Shown here: positions 23,265-32,015 of the stretch, one piece after another
How the letters are laid out: every line of letters begins with the position of its first letter
How positions within the stretch are numbered: position 1 is the first letter of the stretch
Assembly: GCA_927353735.1 (NCBI GenBank)
Contig: CAKMIA010000011.1
Span: 1 to 46,774, forward strand
DNA: 46,774 bases
From: an uncultured Veillonellaceae bacterium
GTDB lineage: Bacteria > Bacillota > Negativicutes > Veillonellales > Dialisteraceae
Reading direction: 5' to 3'
The notes under the pieces: model-generated
What the model was told of the DNA's origin: nothing
Seen by the model: only the letters and a program-made list of their open reading frames with translations
The model's database searches: none
Translations under genes and position numbers: made by a program

Positions 23265-24620
23265 TTATTTGTGGTTCACGCCGAGTTCCTGATCGACCAC
23301 GGAGGCGATGTCGTCCACGATGCGTTCGAGCTGCTCTTCCGACGGGCCCTCGCCCATGACGCGGATGAGCGGTTCCGTCCCGGAGGCGCGCACGAGGATG
23401 CGTCCTTCTCCGCCGAGCTCCTCTTCGCCCGCTTCGATGGCCGCGGCGATGAGCTCATTTTCCTCCCAGCCGTTCTTGCTGTATACTTCCACGTTTTTCA
23501 GGATCTGCGGATAGTCCGTCATGAGTGCGCCCAGCTCGGACAGCGGACGGCCCTCGGCCTTCAGCACGGACAGTGTCTGCACGGCCGTGATCAGGCCGTC
23601 GCCGGTGGTATTAAATTCGGAGAAAATGATGTGGCCGGACTGCTCGCCGCCGATGGAGTAGCCGTGCTTCCGCATTTCCTCCAGCACGTACCGGTCGCCC
23701 ACCTGGGTCGCCACGGTGTGGCAGCCGAATTTTTCCAGCGCCTTGCCGAAGCCCAGATTGCTCATCACCGTGCCGACCACCATATCGTCAGCCAGGCGGC
23801 CTTCCTTCTTCATGCGGAGCGCATTGAGGACCATGATGTGGTCGCCGTCGAGGACGCGTCCCTTCTCATCCACGAAGAGGCACCGGTCCGCGTCGCCGTC
23901 ATTGGCGATGCCGCAGTCCGCGCCGAGGCGCACCACCTCTTCCTGGAGGTGCTCGATGTGGGTGGAGCCGCAGTGATCATTGATATTGATGCCGTTCGGT
24001 TCGCACGAAAGGGCCGTCACGTCCGCGCCGAGCTCGCGGAGAAGTCCCGGCAGGAAATGGCTGGCCGCGCCGTTGGCGGAGTCGGTAACGATCTTCATGC
24101 CCGTGAAATCCGCCTTGACGGTGGAGCGCACATACGCCAGATATTCCTGAGCCAGCTCCGGCACGCGGCGGATCTCGCCGATCTCTGCGCCGGTGGGGCG
24201 GGGAATTTCCGGGCCGTCCACATGGCGGAGCAGATTTTCGATCTCTTCCTCCGTCGCATCGGGCAGCTTGTAACCCTGTCCGTCAAAGAATTTGATGCCG
24301 TTGTCCGGGAACGGATTGTGCGAGGCGGAGATCACCACGCCTGCATCGTAGTCCTTCGTGCGCGTGAGGTATGCCACGCCCGGCGTGGGGATGATGCCGG
24401 CCAGATCGACACTGACGCCGGAGGAGCAGAGCCCCGCTGCCAGCGCCGCTTCGATCATGCCGCCGGAAATGCGGGTGTCCCGGCCGATGAGAAACCGGCG
24501 GGAGCCGCCGGCCCGGCAGAAATATGCACCTGCCGCCCGTCCCATCTGATATGCCAGCTCCGGCATGAGAGTCGAATTCACGACGCCGCGTACACCGTCG
24601 GTACCAAATAATCTAACCAT
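23265..24620 (-). CDS. glmM: Phosphoglucosamine mutase
   Basis: A 451-residue alpha-D-phosphohexomutase that converts glucosamine-6-phosphate to glucosamine-1-phosphate for UDP-GlcNAc, the precursor of peptidoglycan and lipid A. The phosphorylated serine is Ser100 in ISASHNPFPDNG; the metal loop is NDGDADRC; the sugar loop is GGEQSGHI; the phosphate site is VRASGTEPLIRVM. The start is ATG 24620 (MVRLFGTDG), 6 bases after GGGAGG; the ATG at 24626 abuts that site. It ends the cdaA-cdaR-glmM operon, a conserved Firmicute cluster in which CdaA and GlmM interact. Confidence 0.97.
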   Translation of the reverse strand: MVRLFGTDGVRGVVNSTLMPELAYQMGRAAGAYFCRAGGSRRFLIGRDTRISGGMIEAALAAGLCSSGVSVDLAGIIPTPGVAYLTRTKDYDAGVVISASHNPFPDNGIKFFDGQGYKLPDATEEEIENLLRHVDGPEIPRPTGAEIGEIRRVPELAQEYLAYVRSTVKADFTGMKIVTDSANGAASHFLPGLLRELGADVTALSCEPNGININDHCGSTHIEHLQEEVVRLGADCGIANDGDADRCLFVDEKGRVLDGDHIMVLNALRMKKEGRLADDMVVGTVMSNLGFGKALEKFGCHTVATQVGDRYVLEEMRKHGYSIGGEQSGHIIFSEFNTTGDGLITAVQTLSVLKAEGRPLSELGALMTDYPQILKNVEVYSKNGWEENELIAAAIEAGEEELGGEGRILVRASGTEPLIRVMGEGPSEEQLERIVDDIASVVDQELGVNHK

Positions 24621-24717
24621 TTCCATCCTCCCTGTCCTAATGCAGATCTTTTATTGTTTTTCGTTCTTCTGCAACGTGAAAATCATACCGCCGCCCGCAC
24701 ATTCCGTCAAGCGCCGG

Positions 24718-25641
24718 TCATTCCGCCGCCGTCACGGGCACGGTCACCGAAGCCGTCTGCGGTACGGAGGTCGCCCCCTCGGGAAGCGGCACCGGCAGCT
24801 GCACCGTCACGTCGGAAGAAGCGCCGGTCACATCGATCTCGCCCAGATTGATGCTCTTCAGATGGTCGAGCACGCTCCCCGGCGCGGTGACGGTCGCCAC
24901 GAGAGGCGACGCGAGCGGCTGCCCTGCCCGGTAGCCTGCGGCGGGAGTGCCCTTCACGCGGGCCGTGAGCGGCACATTGGCCGTCTTGGTCTCCTCCGTC
25001 ACATCCACGGTGACGCGCACCTGCGTGGGCATGACGTCGATGCCCGTCACGGTATTGCCGTCCTCGTCCATGACGCTGATGGAATCAAATTCTGTGAAGC
25101 CTGCGGTCTTGCCCGTCAGATTGACCGAGGCCACCGCCCGGTTCACCGCGGCGACGCTGCTGCTGCTGCCCGCCACGGTCAGGCTGGACGGCGTGGCTGT
25201 CTTGAGATTGGCCTTGTAGCCGGAGGGCAGATTGCCGAAGAAGTTCACCGTGATGGGGAGCGACTTCACCGCATACGGATCGATGGTCAGGTCGAAATAG
25301 CCCGGCGTGACCGATACGGCTTCCCCGTCTCCGGGCACGCTCACGGCGATCTTCGTATTCGGGTACTCCCCGTCGGTCACATTCTGAAGATCCACATAGG
25401 CGTGGATGTCATCGCTCCGGAGGCGCATCAGATTGTTCCGGCTCATGCTCACATCCACCCGCACCGACTTCGGCACGTTCAGCGCCACCAGAGAGCGGTC
25501 CAGATTCCGCACCTCCACCGGCACGGTATAGGTGCTCGTCATGATGGGGTTCTGCTCATTCATCACATAAAGCCAGAATACGCTGGCCGCGATGAGGCAG
25601 AGCACCTTCGGAAGCCACCAGTGAAACTTGGTATATTTCAT
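24718..25641 (-). CDS. cdaR: YbbR-domain protein, regulator of CdaA
   Basis: A 307-residue protein with an N-terminal membrane helix (about 10-28, WWLPKVLCLIAASVFWLYV) and three to four YbbR repeats outside the membrane (pattern such as VTVNFFGNLPSGY.....TPSSLTVAGS). CdaR binds and modulates the diadenylate cyclase CdaA. The ATG at 25641 follows GGAGGG and overlaps the cdaA stop by 4 bases (ATGA); the longer reading frame begins on the ribosome site itself. Confidence 0.93.
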   Translation of the reverse strand: MKYTKFHWWLPKVLCLIAASVFWLYVMNEQNPIMTSTYTVPVEVRNLDRSLVALNVPKSVRVDVSMSRNNLMRLRSDDIHAYVDLQNVTDGEYPNTKIAVSVPGDGEAVSVTPGYFDLTIDPYAVKSLPITVNFFGNLPSGYKANLKTATPSSLTVAGSSSSVAAVNRAVASVNLTGKTAGFTEFDSISVMDEDGNTVTGIDVMPTQVRVTVDVTEETKTANVPLTARVKGTPAAGYRAGQPLASPLVATVTAPGSVLDHLKSINLGEIDVTGASSDVTVQLPVPLPEGATSVPQTASVTVPVTAAE

Positions 25642-26471
25642 TTCTGTGCCCTCCATTTCTGAACGATGTCATTCACCATGCCGGTATGGCTCCGGTTCAT
25701 CACCATGAAGGAGCGCAGGCGGTTGCGGAGCGTCTCCCCGTCGATGTGGCGGTAGATGTGGCCGCCGTAGGTGTAGGAGATCGTCCCGGTCTCCTCGCTG
25801 ACCACGACCACCACGCAGTCCGCCATCTCGGAAATGCCGATGGCCGCCCGGTGGCGCGTCCCCAGCTCGGAGGACAGCGACCGGTCCCGGGTGAGCGGCA
25901 GGAGGCATCCCGCCGCCATGACCCGGTTGTCCCGGATGATGACGGCCCCGTCATGGAGCGGCGTATTGACAATGAAGATATTGCCCAGGAGCTCCTTCGA
26001 CACGATGCCCTCGATGCGGATGCCCGTGTCGATGTAGTCGTCGAGCCCCGTGGACCGTTCAAAGACGATGAGCGCGCCGATGCGGTTCTTGGACATCACC
26101 TCCGCCGCCTCCGTCACGCTGTCGATCACGGCGGCGCGGTCCGTATCGCTCATGATGCTGTTGGTGATATAGAATTTGCCCCGGCCGATCTGCTCCAGCG
26201 CGCGGCGCAGCTCCGGCTGAAAGACCACCGGCAGCGCCACGATGAGCATGGTCATCAGCTTTTCCAGAATCCACGATACGGCGTGGAGCTGGAGCCAGCC
26301 CGCCACGAGCGTCAGCGCTCCCAGTACGGCCATTCCTTTTACCAGCGCCGTGGCGCGGGTATTGCGGATGAGCATATACAGCCGGTACAGGAAAAAGGCG
26401 ACCACCAGGATATCCAGAATATCCCAGAGGCGCATGGTCATGAAGAGTCCCTGGATCTGCGTGAAAATCAT
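25638..26471 (-). CDS. cdaA: Diadenylate cyclase (c-di-AMP synthase)
   Basis: A 277-residue membrane enzyme making cyclic di-AMP from two ATP. Three membrane helices (about 15-36, 42-60 and 66-84) precede the DAC domain. The active-site motifs DGA (174-176, PLHDGAVII) and RHR (206-208, GTRHRAAIG) are intact. GGAG precedes the ATG. First gene of cdaA-cdaR-glmM, tying c-di-AMP to cell-wall precursor supply, as in Bacillus and Lactococcus. Confidence 0.96.
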   Translation of the reverse strand: MIFTQIQGLFMTMRLWDILDILVVAFFLYRLYMLIRNTRATALVKGMAVLGALTLVAGWLQLHAVSWILEKLMTMLIVALPVVFQPELRRALEQIGRGKFYITNSIMSDTDRAAVIDSVTEAAEVMSKNRIGALIVFERSTGLDDYIDTGIRIEGIVSKELLGNIFIVNTPLHDGAVIIRDNRVMAAGCLLPLTRDRSLSSELGTRHRAAIGISEMADCVVVVVSEETGTISYTYGGHIYRHIDGETLRNRLRSFMVMNRSHTGMVNDIVQKWRAQK

Positions 26472-26522
26472 TATTTCTCCTATATATATAAACTACACAA
26501 TCAGTGTCTGCGGTATTCTTTT

Positions 26523-26531
26523 ATTGTACCA
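26523..26531 (-). promoter_or_regulatory. Possible extended -10 promoter of cdaA
   Basis: Minus-strand TGG plus TACAAT (26523-26528), about 50 bases before cdaA. No clear -35. Confidence 0.4.
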
Positions 26532-26620
26532 TGATGACGCCGCAGAAACAGCGCTTTTACCGGCAAAAAGGGAAATTTTTCCGGCCCCGGGACCGCTCTT
26601 CCTGAAAATTTCCATCAAAA

Positions 26621-26650
26621 AAATTCCGGAGACCATCTCCGGAATTTTTC
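26621..26650 (-). terminator. Terminator after the LysR/small membrane protein pair
   Basis: AAATTCCGGAGA (26621-26632) pairs fully with TCTCCGGAATTT (26636-26647) around a CCA loop; the minus-strand product then runs into T7. It touches the stop codon of the small gene. Confidence 0.93.
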
Positions 26651-26936
26651 ATTTGCCGTACACATCCCATTCCAGCTGCATGAGCCGCCATTCCTGCTCG
26701 CTGCTCTTTTTCTGCAGATGGTGGATGTCCTTGCCGTATTCCTCCAGCGTATCGTCCACGAGGCCGCCCTTCCAGTAGAGATTCGTGAGCTGGTCATCGT
26801 ATTTCGACGATTCTATATTCATCATCCGTTCCTGCAGATCGGCGATCTGGCTCTCCTGCCAGGAAATGAACGCCAGCAGCGCCGCGATGATGCCGAGGAA
26901 CAGACAGTTCTCCTTCCGGCGGAAAAATGCTTTCAT
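26649..26936 (-). CDS. Small single-helix membrane protein with coiled coil
   Basis: A 95-residue protein: basic start (MKAFFRRKE), a membrane helix at about 11-26 (CLFLGIIAALLAFISW), then a heptad-like region (about 27-90) rich in Glu, Gln and Leu. The layout resembles small division or envelope coiled-coil proteins such as FtsL/DivIC types, but no specific match is recognised. It starts 3 bases after the LysR gene, so the two share a message. Confidence 0.75.
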   Translation of the reverse strand: MKAFFRRKENCLFLGIIAALLAFISWQESQIADLQERMMNIESSKYDDQLTNLYWKGGLVDDTLEEYGKDIHHLQKKSSEQEWRLMQLEWDVYGK

Positions 26937-26939
26937 GGG

Positions 26940-27851
26940 TCACACTTCGTAGGGCTTGTCCGCATTGAGCAGCGCCAGATGGCCCTTGGTGAATTCGATC
27001 CACAGCCGGGCCGCTCTGGACAGGTAGCGCCCCTTCTTCCAGATCGCATACAGATGATGGGTCATTTCCGGTTCCACCAGACGGCGCACCACCACCGGAC
27101 TCTCGTCGGAATTCTTCGGGCAGAGCCGGCTCGGGAGCAGCGCCACGCCGAGGCCGGACGACACGGTCTGGATCATCAGCTCGCGCTGGCTCGTCTCAAA
27201 GACCACCTTCGGCGCGAAGCCGATCTTGCTGCACGTATTGAGGATGTCATCATGCATATTGAAGTCGTCCCGGTACAGCACCAGCGGATAATCCGCGAGG
27301 AGCTTCATGGGAACCGTCTTGTTTTCCACCAGCGGGCATTCCCGGGGCATGACGACGCACACATCGTCATTGGACAGGAAGAACGATTCGAAATCCTTGT
27401 TCGGAATCGTACAGATGATGCCCACGTCGATGATGCCCTCCTGCACGGACGATTCCACGATCTTGGAGCCGTGCTCGTAGAGCTTGATTTCGATCTGCGG
27501 ATAATTTTTCTTGAATTCCCCGAGCAGCTTGGCAAATACGTGCGCGTCCGTGATGGGCGGCAGGCCGATCTCGATGGTGTCCTGCTTGAGATTGAATTCG
27601 TTTTCAAAATCCGATTTCAGATGTTCAAAGGAAAAGACGCAGCGCTTCGCATAATTCAGAAAGATCGTTCCCGGCGCGGTGAGCTCCACCGTCTTGGCGT
27701 TGCGGATGAACAGCGTCACGCCGATCTCATCCTCCAGCGACTTGATCATGCGGCTGATGGCCGACTGGGAGATGTGCAGGTTGCGGGCTGCCTTGCTGAA
27801 ACTCTTCTGCGAAGCCACCTCCAGAAAATATTTCAAATGTCTGTAATCCAT
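26940..27851 (-). CDS. LysR-family transcriptional regulator
   Basis: A 303-residue LysR regulator. The N-terminal helix-turn-helix shows YFLEVASQKSFSKAARNLHISQSAISRMIKSLE; the effector domain (about 90-295) has EIGLPPITDAHVFAKLLGEF and SSGLGVALLPSRL. It is divergent from PFOR across a 250-base region with an inverted repeat (28002-28029), so it may act on PFOR or on itself; the ligand is unknown. Confidence 0.92.
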   Translation of the reverse strand: MDYRHLKYFLEVASQKSFSKAARNLHISQSAISRMIKSLEDEIGVTLFIRNAKTVELTAPGTIFLNYAKRCVFSFEHLKSDFENEFNLKQDTIEIGLPPITDAHVFAKLLGEFKKNYPQIEIKLYEHGSKIVESSVQEGIIDVGIICTIPNKDFESFFLSNDDVCVVMPRECPLVENKTVPMKLLADYPLVLYRDDFNMHDDILNTCSKIGFAPKVVFETSQRELMIQTVSSGLGVALLPSRLCPKNSDESPVVVRRLVEPEMTHHLYAIWKKGRYLSRAARLWIEFTKGHLALLNADKPYEV

Positions 27852-27905
27852 TCCGTTTCCCTCTTTTCAAATTTCTCCGTCCGGTGCTGCCGGCCGCTTC
27901 TTTTC

Positions 27906-27934
27906 TTGTACATTCCAGCCTCATCCCTTATAAT
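27906..27934 (+). promoter_or_regulatory. Promoter of PFOR
   Basis: TTGTAC (27906-27911), 17-base spacer, consensus TATAAT (27929-27934). It leaves a leader of about 165 bases before the PFOR ATG, which contains the inverted repeat at 28002-28029. Confidence 0.75.
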
Positions 27935-28001
27935 GTATAGGATTACAGCATGAATACGCACGCACGACGAACGCATGGAATCCAAATCTCTTCTTTATGA
28001 A

Positions 28002-28029
28002 ATAATTTGGAGCTTCTATGCGAAATTAT
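28002..28029. promoter_or_regulatory. Inverted repeat in the LysR-PFOR intergenic region
   Basis: ATAATTT (28002-28008) and AAATTAT (28023-28029) are perfect arms 14 bases apart. AT-rich dyads of this size are usual for LysR proteins. The site lies downstream of the PFOR promoter, which would fit repression; this is an inference. Confidence 0.4.
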
Positions 28030-28104
28030 CATAGTTACATTGTACCCAATTCCTGCTGTATTCGCAAATGTTTTGAGTAAAGAATTCAAAGAGGTGTTTT
28101 TTCC

Positions 28105-31100
28105 ATGAGACAAATGAAGACCATGGACGGCAACACTGCGGCAGCGTACATTTCCTACGCTTTCACCGAAGTGGCTGCCATCTATCCGATCACACCTTCC
28201 TCTCCGATGGCTGAATCCGTGGATGAATGGGCGGCGCACGGTCGGAAGAACATTTTCGGAGACACGGTCCGCGTCGTGGAGATGCAGGCTGAAGGCGGCG
28301 CCGCAGGCGCATTCCACGGCTCGCTCCAGAGCGGCGCGCTCACAACGACGTATACCGCTTCCCAGGGCATGCTGCTGATGATCCCGAATATGTACAAGGT
28401 AGCAGGCGAACTGCTGCCGGGCGTATTCCACATCGCAGCACGCGCGCTGGCCAATCACGCGCTCTCCATCTTCGGCGACCATCAGGACGTCATGAGCGCC
28501 CGTGCGACCGGCTGCGCCATGCTGGCAGAAGCCAACGTACAGGAAATCATGGATCTCGCTGCCGTGGCACATCTCGCTGCCATCAAGGGCCGCGTACCTT
28601 TCATCAACTTCTTCGACGGCTTCCGTACGAGCCATGAGATCCAGAAGGTCGAAGTCCTCGGCTACGACGAACTGGCTCCCCTGATCGATCAGAAAGCCCT
28701 CGCCGAATTCCGCGCCCGCGCGCTCTCTCCGGATCATCCGGTCATCCGCGGCACCGCAGAAAATCCGGACATTTACTTCCAGCACTGCGAAGCAGCCAAT
28801 CCCTACTACGATGCGCTGCCCGCCATCGTACAGGGCTACATGGATGAGATCGCCAAGCTCACCGGCCGTCAGTATCATCTCTTTGACTACTACGGTGCAG
28901 AAGATGCAGACCGCGTCATCATCGCCATCGGCTCCGTCACCGACATCGCCAAGGATGTGGCCGATGCCCTCAACGCACACGGCGAAAAGGTGGGCCTCGT
29001 AAACGTTCACCTCTATCGTCCGTTCTCCGTGAAGGACTTCATCGCCGCTCTCCCGAAGACGGTGAAAAAGGTGGCTGTGCTCGACCGCACCCGCGAACCG
29101 GGCGCTCTCGGCGAACCGCTCTATCTGGACGTACAGAGCGCCATCGCTGCCTCCGGCCTCGACATCCGCGTCTGCGGCGGCCGCTACGGCCTCGGCTCCA
29201 AGGACGTCGTACCGGAAGACATCACGGCTGTGTATGAACATCTCAAGGAAGACAATCCGCGCCACAACTTCACCCTCAGCATCAAGGATGACGTGACGAA
29301 TCTGTCTCTCGATCCGGCATCGGTACCGGCTATGCCTGACCGCACCGTTTCCTGCAAATTCTGGGGCTTCGGTTCTGACGGCACCGTCGGCGCCAACAAG
29401 AACGCCATCAAGATCATCGGCGACTACACCGATATGTACGCGCAGGGCTATTTCGCCTACGATTCCAAGAAATCCGGCGGCGTCACCATTTCCCATCTGC
29501 GCTTCGGCCCGGACCCGATCCGCCGGCCCTATCTGATCCGCCAGGCAGACTACATCGCCTGCCACCGCCCGTCGTATGTGTATAAATACGACCTGCTCCG
29601 CGGCTTCAAGGACGGCGGCGTATTCCTGCTGAACTGCCAGTGGAAGCCGGAAGAGCTGGACGCCATGCTCCCGGCAATGATGAAGCGCAAGCTCGCCAAG
29701 CTCCACGCGAAATTCTACATCATGGATGCCTTCAAGATCGCCGAGGACATCGGCCTCGGCAGCCGCATCAACATGATCATGCAGTCCGCATTCTTTGCGC
29801 TGACCAAGATCATCCCCGTGGAAGACGCGGTGAAATACCTGAAGGAAGCCAACCAGCACTCCTACGGCCGCAAGGGCCAGGACGTGGTCGACATGAACAA
29901 CGCCGCTGTCGATGCGGGCATTTCCGCACCGATCGAAGTGACCATTCCGGAAGAATGGGCTCATGCCACCACCGGCGGCAGCCGTGAAGTGGTGGAACGT
30001 CCGGAATTCATTTCCGACGTATGCGACGTCATGAACCGCCAGGAAGGCGACGACCTGCCGGTATCCACCTTCAAGGGCATCGAAGACGGCACCTTCCCGT
30101 CCGGCACGTCCAAATATGAACGTCCCACCGCAGCCATCAGCGTCCCGGAATGGATTCCTGAAAACTGCATCCAGTGCAACCAGTGCGCCGCTTCCTGCCC
30201 ACACGCCACCATCCGTCCGGTCCTCGCCACGGAAGAAGAAGTGGAAAAGGCACCGGAAGGATTCATCGTCCGTGATTTCCAAGGCCCGGTGAAGGGACTC
30301 AAATTCCGCATCGTCATCGATCCGCAGGACTGCTACGGCTGCGGCATCTGCGCCAACACCTGCCCGGCCCGCAACAAGGCTCTCGTCATGAAGCCGATCG
30401 AGACCCAGCTGGACAAGCAGAAGCTGTGGGATTACGCCATGACCCTGCCCCGCAAGGCCAATCCGGTGAACAAGAACACCATCCGCGGCGCGATGTTCGA
30501 ACCGACCTACTTCGAATTCTCCGGCGCCTGTGCAGGCTGCGGCGAAACGCCGTACGTCCATCTGGTGACCCAGCTCTTCGGCGACCGCATGAACATCGCC
30601 AATGCGACGGGCTGCTCCTCCATTTACGGTGCGTCCGCTCCGTCCATGCCGTACACCACCAATGCAGAAGGCTGCGGCCCGGCCTGGGCGAACTCCCTCT
30701 TTGAAGACAATGCGGAATTCGGCCTCGGCATGCACCTGGGCGAAACGAAGCTCCGCGACCGCCTCGCTTCCCGCGTGGAAGCCCTCCTGCCGGCCGCTGA
30801 CGACGATACGAAAGCCGTCATGCAGGAATGGCTCGACAAGAAGGATCAGGGCGAAGGCACCAGAGACCGCGCGCAGAGATTCGAAGCGGCCCTCCGTGCA
30901 GAAGTGGCACAGCATCCGGAATACAAAGAGCTGCTCGACATGAAGGATCACTTCATCAAACGCAGCCAGTGGATCTTCGGCGGCGACGGCTGGGCCTATG
31001 ATATCGGCTTCGGGCGGCCTCGATCAGGTCCTCGCTTCCGGGGAAGACGTGAACGTCCTCGTTCTCGATACGGAAGTCTACTCCAATACGGGCGGACAGT

Positions 31101-31651
31101 CCTCCAAGTCCACGCCGGCAGCTGCTATCGCGAAATTCGCCGCATCCGGCAAAAAGACGAAGAAGAAAGATCTCGGCATGATCGCCGTTTCCTACGGCTA
31201 CATCTATGTCGCTCAGATCGCTCTCGGCGCCGACATGAATCAGGCCATCAAAGCCATCACCGAAGCGGAAAACTATCCGGGTCCGTCCCTCATCATCGCG
31301 TACTCCCCGTGCATCAACCACGGCCTCAAAGCCGGCATGGGCAAGAGCCAGGATGAAGAAAAACGGGCTGTGGAATGCGGCTACTGGTGCAACTGGCGCT
31401 ACAACCCGACGCTCCTCGAACAGGGCAAGAACCCGTTCCATCTGGACAGCCGTCCGCCGAAAGGCAATTTCCGCGAATACCTCCTCGGCGAAGTCCGCTT
31501 CTCCAGCCTCGCTACTCTCTTCCCCGACAAAGCGGAAGAACTCTTCGAAAAGACCGAACGCGATGCGAAGGAACGGCGCGCCAACTACGTGCGTATTCAG
31601 AAGTCCTACGACGATATGCTCAAGGAAATGGCCGAAGCCGACAAAAAATAA
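28105..31651 (+). CDS. nifJ: Pyruvate:ferredoxin (flavodoxin) oxidoreductase, interrupted by a +1 frameshift
   Basis: The gene would encode about 1181 residues, the normal size of the homodimeric enzyme that oxidises pyruvate to acetyl-CoA and CO2 and reduces ferredoxin. In order: the pyruvate/TPP domain (VYPITPSSPMAE-like start, EMQAEGGAAGAFHG), domains II-IV, two [4Fe-4S] motifs (CIQCNQCAASCP from 688, CYGCGICANTCP from 743), CAGCGETPYV, and the TPP site FGGDGWAYDIGFGG. An extra G at 31012-31014 (GGG where GG is expected) shifts the frame inside that TPP motif. The first frame continues to a wrong end at 31356; the true ending (GLDQVLASG ... NTGGQSSKSTP) is in the +1 frame to 31651. A base error or a real mutation are both possible. 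Confidence 0.93.
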
Positions 31652-31669
31652 GCTTCCCCTTTCCTTTGA

Positions 31670-31698
31670 AAAAGATCCCGCCCCGTGCGGGGTCTTTT
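31670..31698 (+). terminator. PFOR terminator
   Basis: AAAAGATCCCGC (31670-31681) pairs with GCGGGGTCTTTT (31687-31698), one G-U pair. It follows the PFOR stop by about 20 bases. The rest of the gap to 31900 shows no gene. Confidence 0.88.
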
Positions 31699-31926
31699 CG
31701 TTTGCCCGGAATACAGCCGGACAGCGGCCATATCCGGAACGCCTTTCCCTGTCTAATATCCTTCTCTGCCTGAAACGCCCCTTCTTCGATAGCTTTTTCT
31801 TTATCATTACGGCAGCCTCAATGGATTTGTCCTTTTTCCTTCGGGGCTGCCGCTTCCATATAGGCTGTCATTTCCCATGAAACTTTCTTAAAATTTTATA
31901 CTTTATCCCTTTCTTATGCGTCATAT

Positions 31927-31941
31927 ATGATATAATATCAT
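31927..31941 (+). promoter_or_regulatory. Extended -10 promoter inside a 15-bp palindrome, upstream of the symporter
   Basis: TGA plus TATAAT (31931-31936) forms an extended -10. It is embedded in a perfect palindrome ATGATAT-A-ATATCAT (31927-31941). A regulator bound there would compete with RNA polymerase. The remainder of the stretch 31699-32015 holds no credible gene. Confidence 0.55.
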
Positions 31942-32015
31942 CGTAAGATGAGACAAAATTCACCTGTCTATTCTTTAAGCATTCATATGTCGTATCAAAG
32001 AAAAGGGGGATACAT

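Noticed and set aside
27943..30951. Minus-strand open frame of about 1000 codons opposite PFOR
   Set aside because: A shadow produced by codon bias of the highly expressed PFOR gene; no start signal and no family resemblance.
30998..31651. Separate gene starting at ATG 30998
   Set aside because: It is the C-terminal end of PFOR in the shifted frame; the first residues only mimic a start.
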